Below, piece after piece: positions 57,744-64,000 of a stretch of DNA of 64,000 bases. The DNA comes from Gnetum montanum (Eukaryota; Streptophyta; Gnetopsida; Gnetales; Gnetaceae). The translations under genes were made by a program, and so were the position numbers. Location of the stretch: assembly GCA_015680685.1 (NCBI GenBank), contig MNCI01005867.1, forward strand, positions 1,069,830 to 1,133,829, given 5' to 3'. Under the pieces are notes generated by a model. The model was not told the DNA's origin. It searched no databases and was given only the letters and a program-made list of their open reading frames with translations. Position 1 is the first letter of the stretch. Every line of letters starts with the position of its first letter.

Positions 57744-60700
57744 CTACTAGAAGGCTTGGATGCCTTCCAGATGATCTTCAACCTTTCGAACAACCCTCTA
57801 CCTTTTAGTAGCCTCAAACTCCAATCAATTATTCCTTTTGAGAAGGATTGAATGCCTTCTAGTTGAGACTATGAGGGGGTTCTACTTACATTACCTCATA
57901 GTTTACGTAGCACTTGCTACTGGATGATCCTTTTTCTTTTAGAAGCCACAATCTCCAACCGATTATTCCCTTCTAGAAGGATTAGATGCCTTACAAATGA
58001 TCTTCAACCTTTTGGATGACCCTCTACCTTTCGGTAGCCTTAAACTCCAAGCAATTGTTTTCTTCTAGAAGGTTTGAATGCTTTCTAGTTGGGAGTGCAG
58101 GAGGATGCTAGTCGCACTACCTTGTAGTTTACGTAGTACTTACTATCGGATGATCCTATACCTTCCAAAAGCCACAAACTTCAACCAATTATTCCCTATT
58201 AGAAGGACTGGATGCCTTCTAGATGATCTTCAGTCTTCCAGATGATCCTCAACTTTCCAATAACCTCAAACTCCAAGCAATTCTTCTCTTTTGGAAGGTT
58301 TGAATGCCTTCTAGTTGGGACTATAGGAGGGTGTTAGTCACACTGCCTCGTAGTTTATGTAGCACTTACTATCGAATGACCTTCTACCTTCCTGAAGCCA
58401 CAAACTCCAACCAATTTTTCCTTACCGAAAGGCTTGGCTACCTTCTGGATGATTTTTAGCCTTCCAAATGTTCCTCTGCCTTCTGATAGCCTCAAAATCT
58501 AAGTAATTGTTTCCTTCTAGGAGGACTGAATGCCTTCTGGTTAAGATTGTGGGAGGGTACTAATCGCACTGCCTTGCAGTTTACATAGCACTTGCTATCA
58601 GATGATCCTCTACTTTTTGGAAGCCACAAACTCCAACTAATTATTTCCTATTGGAAGGCCTGAATACCTTTTGGATGATCTTTAGCATTCCAGATGATCC
58701 TCTACCTTCTGATAGCCTCAAACTCTAAGTAATTGTTCCATTCCAAAAGGTTTAAATGCCTTTTGGTTGGGATTGTGGAAGGTTGCTAGTTGCATTGCCT
58801 CATAGTTTACATAGCACTTACTACCAAATGATCCTTTGCCCTTCTAGAAGCCATAAGCTCGAACTAATTATTCCCTACCGGAAGGCATGGATGCCTTCCA
58901 GATGATCTTTAGCCTTCTGAATGACTCTATGCCTTTTGGTATCTTAAAGCTCTAAGTAATTATTCCCTTTTGGTAGGTTTTAATGCCTTTCAATTGGAAC
59001 TGTGGGAGGGTGCTAGTCACAATGCCTTGCAGTTTATGAAGCACTCACTACCAGATGATCCTTTGTCTTATGGAACCCACAAAGTCTAACCAATTATTCC
59101 CTTTCAGAAGGTCTGAATGCCTTCCAATTGATCTTCAACCTTATGGATGATCCTATGTGTTATAGTAGCCTCAATGTCCAAGTAATTGTTCATTTCCAGA
59201 AGGTTTAAATGCCTTCTGGTTGGGACTATGGAGGGTTGCTAGTTGAACTGCCTGATAGTTTACATAGCACTTGCTATCGGATGATCCTTTACCTTCTGGA
59301 AGCCACAAACTCCAACTAATTATTTCCTATTGGAAGGCTTGGATGACTTATGGATGATCTTTAGCCTTTTGGATGACCCTCAACCTTCTGGTAGCCTTAA
59401 AATCCAAGAAATTATTTCCTTTCAAAATTTTTGAATGTCTTTCGATTAGGACTATGAGTAGGTGCTAATCACACTGCCTTGTAGTTTACATAGAAGTTGC
59501 TACTGGATAACCCTCTAACTTCTAGAAGCCACAAACACCAACCAATTATTCCCTACTGGAAGGCTTGGATGCCTTCCAGTAGCCTCAAACTCCAAGTAAT
59601 TATTCCCTTTCGAAAAGAATGAATGTCTTCCAATTAAGATTGCAGGAGGATGCTACTCACACTGTCTTGTAGTTTACGTAGCACTTACTATTGGATGACC
59701 CTATACCTTCTAGAATCTATAAATTGTAACTAATTATTCCCTTTTGAAAGGCCTAGATGCCTTTCGGATGATCTTCAACCTTCCAAGTGACCCTATACCT
59801 TCCAGTAGCCTCAAACTTCAAGCAATTTTTTTGTTCTAGAAGGTTTGAATGCCTTTTGGTTGGAACTGCAAGAGGGTGCTAATCACACTGCCTCATAATT
59901 TACATAGTACTTGCTACCAGATGATCCTCTACCTTCTAGAAGCCATAAAATCTAACTAATTATTCCCTATTAGAAGGTTGAGATACCTTTTGAATGATCT
60001 TTAGCCTTCTAGATGATCCTTAGCTTTTTGGTAACCTCAAACTCCAAGTAATTGTTTTCTTTTAAAAGGTCTGAATGCCTTCTAATTTGAACTCTAGTAG
60101 GATGCTAGTCACACTGCCTCACAATTTAGGTAGCACTTGCTACTAGATGATCCTTTACCTTCTAGAAGTCACAAACTCTAACCAATTATTCCCTATTGAA
60201 AGGCCTGGATGTCTTCTGAATGATCTTTGGCCTTCTGGTATCCTCAAACTCCAAGTAATTATTCCCTTTAATAAGGTTTAAATGTCTTTCAATTGGGACT
60301 ACGGGTGGATGTTGGTTGCACTGCCTTATAGTTTATGTAGCACTTGTTACTTGATGACCCTTTTGCTTCCAGAAGGCCTAAATGCCTAACCAATTATTCC
60401 CTACTAGAAGGCCTAAATGCCTTATGAATGATATTTAGCCTTTCAAATGACACTCTACCTTTTGGTAGCCTTAAACTCCAAGCAATTGTTCCCTTCAAGA
60501 AGGACTGAATGCCTTCCAGTTGAGATTGCAAGAGGGTGATACTTGCACTACCTTACAGTTTATGTAGCACTTGATACTAGATTATCCTTTGCCTTCTAGA
60601 AGCCACAAACTCCAACCAATTATTCCCTTTCGAAAAGCCTAAATACCTTTTGGATAATCTTCAGCCTTTTGGATGATCTTATGCCTTTTGATAGCCTCAA

Positions 60701-61661
60701 ATGCCAAGCAATTGTTCCTTTCCAGAATGTTTGAATGCCTTCTACTTGAGACTACGGAAAGTGCTAGTCACACTTCCTCACAATTTACATAGTACTTGCT
60801 ATCGAATGACCCTCTACCTTCTAGAAGCGATAAACTCTAACCAATTATTTCCTATCGGAAGGCCTAGATTCCTTCTAGATGATATTCAACCTTCCAGATG
60901 ACCCTGAGCCTTCCAGTAACCTCAAACTCCAAGTAATTCTTTTCTTCCGAAAGGTTTGAATGCCTTTCAATTATGACTACAAGAGGGTGCTAGTTGCATT
61001 GCCTCATAGTTTACGTAGCGCTTGCTACTAGATGATCCTTTGCCTCTTGGAAGCCATAAACTCCAACCAATTATTTCCTACTAGAAGGCTTGGATGCCTT
61101 TTGGATGATCTTTAGCTGTTCAAATAACCCTCTACCTTTCGGTAGCCTCAAACTCTAAGTAGTTGTTCTATTTTGAACTGATTGAATGTCTTCTAGTTGA
61201 GATTGTGGGAGGGTGCTAGTCGCACTACCTCATAGTTTATGTAACACTTACTACCAGATGATCCTCTACCTTTTGAAAGCCATTTATTCCCTATCAGAAG
61301 GCCTGTATGCCTTCCGAATGATCCCATGCCTTTCAATAGCCTCAAACTCCAAGCAGTTATTTCCTTCTGGTAGGTCTAAATGCCTTTTGGTTGGTACCAT
61401 GAGATGGTGCTAGTTGCACTGCCTCATAGTTTACACAGCACTTGCTATCAGATGATCCTCTACCTTTTGAAAGCCACAAAATCCAACCAATTATTTTCTT
61501 CCAAAAGGCCTGGATGCCTTTAAGATAATCTTTGACCTTCTAGATGATCCTCTACCTTCCAGTAACCTCAAACTCTAAGCAATTGTTCCCTTCCAAAAGG
61601 TTTGAATGCCTTTTGGTTGGGATTGCAGGAAGGTCCTAGTTGCATTGCCTTGTAGTTTACA
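57744..61661. repeat. Tandem satellite, ~225 bp unit, about 18 copies
   Basis: The GTTTAC-GTAGCACTTGCTA block recurs about every 188-229 bp (near 57900, 58123, 58350, 58578, 58803, 59029, 59252 ... 61650). Each unit is a dimer of two diverged halves of about 112 bp, both with AGCC-CAAACTCCAA-CAATT-TTCCCT followed by GAAGG and ATGCCTTC. No coding potential: the open frames inside it are repeat artefacts. The first five bases CTACT are element C's target duplication. Confidence 0.93.
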
Positions 61662-61930
61662 ATGCAAACTAGGAGATGCAAGCATATGTAAGTCACAATC
61701 ATTTATCATCATCATGAGTATGCATTCATGTCAACATGAAACATATTTGTGAGCATGATGACACATTATCCATGTACATCGATAACAAATTGACAACATA
61801 CATACCCATACCCTCACCAACCATATCATAGGCTTTGTAATTGCCTAATGGAAACAATGATAACCTTGTCCTAATGTTGTCATAATGAAAAGTTATCCAC
61901 GTTGAATAGTTATTTTAGTACAAAGGCCAA
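61662..61930. other. Short unassigned segment between satellite and LTR F
   Basis: Starts abruptly after a truncated satellite unit (GTTTACAATGCAAACT). No gene or repeat recognised. It ends GGCCAA next to LTR F. Confidence 0.5.
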
Positions 61931-62832
61931 TGATGAGTGATGAGGTGCCCCTATGCCCAACCATACGAATCACTAAGGCATTCATGCATGATCTGGTTGA
62001 ATTCTATGGACTTATAGTTCTCCAATGCACTAGTTCCTCTAGGAAGTGAAATGGGCATTAAGAATGTTCATTGTCTTCATAGTTCCACTTGTGAAGTATA
62101 AGTATATGGTTAAGTGCAACTGAGGCATGTGATTTTTATCATTTTGTATTTTATAAGTTTAGTTGCCTACAACAAGAATGAAAGGTAAAGTAATTTAAGA
62201 TCTAATTCATCTACTACTTAGCTAGCCTAACACAAGTATCCGTCCCACTTTCCAAACACATCTTGAACATGTATAGCGCTGTTGAGCTACTAAACGTTAA
62301 GCATTTCTAGGTTACCAAGTGCTACATGTATGCTCAAGGTGGTTGTGCTTATGTTCATTAATAATTCAAAATTAATTGCATAATTAAAGTGCATTAAAGT
62401 GAAGTGCATGAGAATAAAGTGCATGAATATTAAATGCATTAAGGAAACATTAATTTATTCTCAATGCTACAAGGATGATCAAAAGAATTTGTTTTTATTC
62501 CTGTCATATTACTGTGCTTAGGTACATTAGTATTCAAACAAAGATTTGTACACACTCAGACTCCTACTGTGAGCACTTAGAAAATATTCTAACTTTGGAG
62601 AAAACAAATTGCAAGAGCTTTGCTAACTATGATAAAAACTGATATGAAAATCATGAGCTCGAGCACTATATTTATAGGTTAGCATATACCCTACGACATC
62701 AAATATCCGATAATGCATCTTAGGCTTCGATATTGGGTATCCAATATCAAGCACCCTGATTTCAGGTATTCAATATCAAGTGCCCCAATATTGAGTATTT
62801 GATATCAGAGCTTGCCAGAACATAACTCATCA
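61931..62832 (-). repeat. Element F LTR (Athila-like, same group as A, B, C)
   Basis: 902 bp, plus-strand TGATGAG to CTCATCA. A minus-strand TATAAATA lies at 62669-62676. The U3 part (62690-62830) has repeats of GATATTGG / CAATATCAAG. A purine tract CATGGGGGTA on the minus strand adjoins its right edge, so it is a 3' LTR of a minus-strand element lying to the right. Confidence 0.88.
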
Positions 62833-64000
62833 TACCCCCATGATTGAATGAAAACTTATCCTTGAGTGAAGGAGAGGAGGAACAAGTTCCTTACAAAATA
62901 TTGGGGAGGTATGGGATTATTGACTAACATACAAACTGACTCAGATGAATAGACAGACTCTGAGTGCCCAAGTGTATGAAGTTACAATCTTTACAAAATT
63001 TGATGTTCATGATAAGAGAAGTGAACACCTTGGATAAAACTGACATCAAATGCCTCTTAGTAGCTAAAGAGCAAGAGAAAAGATCCCATGATCATGAATG
63101 GTTCTTGTTGTGTGGTACTGCTGCATCATCATTGGTGAAGATAGTTTACTTATAGTCCATACTTCCCACTACAATCACAACAAAATCACAATTTAGTATG
63201 CAATATGTAACACCTAGCAGGTATGTACCTTATCTCATCGGTGGTTACACTCAGCTAGGTTGTTATTGTGGTAGATTGATTCCTTTATGAGTGTTAGCAG
63301 AAAGAATGACAAATGGGGTAGGGTCCACTAAATTTGAAAAAGTTTAAACAAGATGACATGCTTGAAGAGGGTGTAAGAATTTACAACAGTAATAATAAAC
63401 AGTTTCGTTGAAAAATGTTGTGAAGATGCCTACAATTGGATGTCATTGATGAGGTAAACAAAAGGATTTAATTGTGAGAGTGTCTAAGGATAAATAACTT
63501 AACTAACCTAACGAAAAGATATGCAAGTGGGTCCTCCCCAAAGTAGGCACAAGCCTTTTATAGCCCTTTCATAACTTCAAACCGAGGAGTCCATGGGCCT
63601 TGTGGATGTTTAATGATTACGAAAGGTTAAGTACAAAAACCTAGAATAAACTACCTAAGAATTTTGACACTTCAAACCAATACATCAAACAAGAACATGA
63701 AATCGATAGTGAGGTGAGACATGAAAAGCATAAATGGATGAGAGAGAGAGTGGAATGGAGTTCTTGATTAAGGTCACATGAAGGCCCTTGTGAAGTTTAT
63801 GGTTAAATGACTTAATAAGATCCATCCTTAGTCCAAACTAAGACCAACCACATTCAGTGACTTCGCATTGCCATTCTAAGACCAGCCCACCCCTTGAGAG
63901 ATAAGAGTGCTCCCACAAAATAAGCACCATTTCTTATTAGAGAAGAAAAGAGAAGAAGGACCTTAGTTAGAGGAGACATTCAAGCATGGGTAACATGTCT
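62833..64000 (-). mobile_element. Element F internal 3' non-coding region, cut by the window end
   Basis: Begins at the purine tract (AATCATGGGGG, 62835-62845). GCAAGTGGGTCCTCCCCAAAG near 63530 is shared with element C (near 33800) and, inverted, with A (near 30890). No coding frame is supported. Confidence 0.7.

Noticed and set aside
60701-61413. 66-codon open frames in the satellite
   Set aside because: They are phases of the tandem repeat, with no conservation of frame between units.

Overview
The window looks like nuclear DNA from a seed plant with a large, repeat-rich genome. A gymnosperm is my best guess, inferred from the very long intron, the dense nested LTR retrotransposons and the low gene density. 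One protein-coding gene is recognisable: a plastid-type ferrochelatase on the minus strand. Its first eight coding exons (370 codons) lie between 21107 and 135, and the C-terminal part runs off the left edge. All splice phases agree. The exon with the catalytic Ser-Ala-His-Gly motif is separated from the preceding exons by a 14.5 kb intron.

That intron (288-14808) contains a SINE-like copy, an RTE-type LINE split by a 5.4 kb Ty3/gypsy chromovirus (element G1, 1974-7352), a degenerate L1-type LINE (about 7.8-10.7 kb), a 106 bp hairpin abutting a tRNA-derived SINE, and a 172 bp fold-back element. Smaller introns hold two more SINE-like copies. From 21.1 to 24.3 kb there is only the gene's 5' flank and AT-rich intergenic DNA.

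From 24.3 to 61.7 kb the ground layer is a tandem satellite of about 225 bp units (24328-24939 and 57744-61661). Element C (24940-57743, minus) is inserted into it and splits the array. C was later hit by three more LTR elements: A (25603-32522, plus) in its 3' LTR, B (35770-45676, plus) in its gag, and D (48459-57509, minus) in its 5' LTR. A related LTR, F, starts at 61931 and its internal region leaves the window on the right.

A, B, C and F belong to one Athila-like Ty3/gypsy group. They share TGATGAG...CTCATCA LTR ends, purine-rich tracts of the form AGTCATGGGGG and, where visible, tRNA-Asp-like primer sites. Only B keeps reverse transcriptase, RNase H and integrase, all broken by stops. 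A keeps gag and protease, C keeps gag, and the unrelated D keeps gag and protease. The most unusual signals are the element-specific short repeats or palindromes upstream of the TATA box in each LTR, three purine-tract copies per element, and a conserved hairpin with a variable A-rich or purine-rich loop in the 3' region. All coordinates come from reading the sequence by eye; no searches were run.
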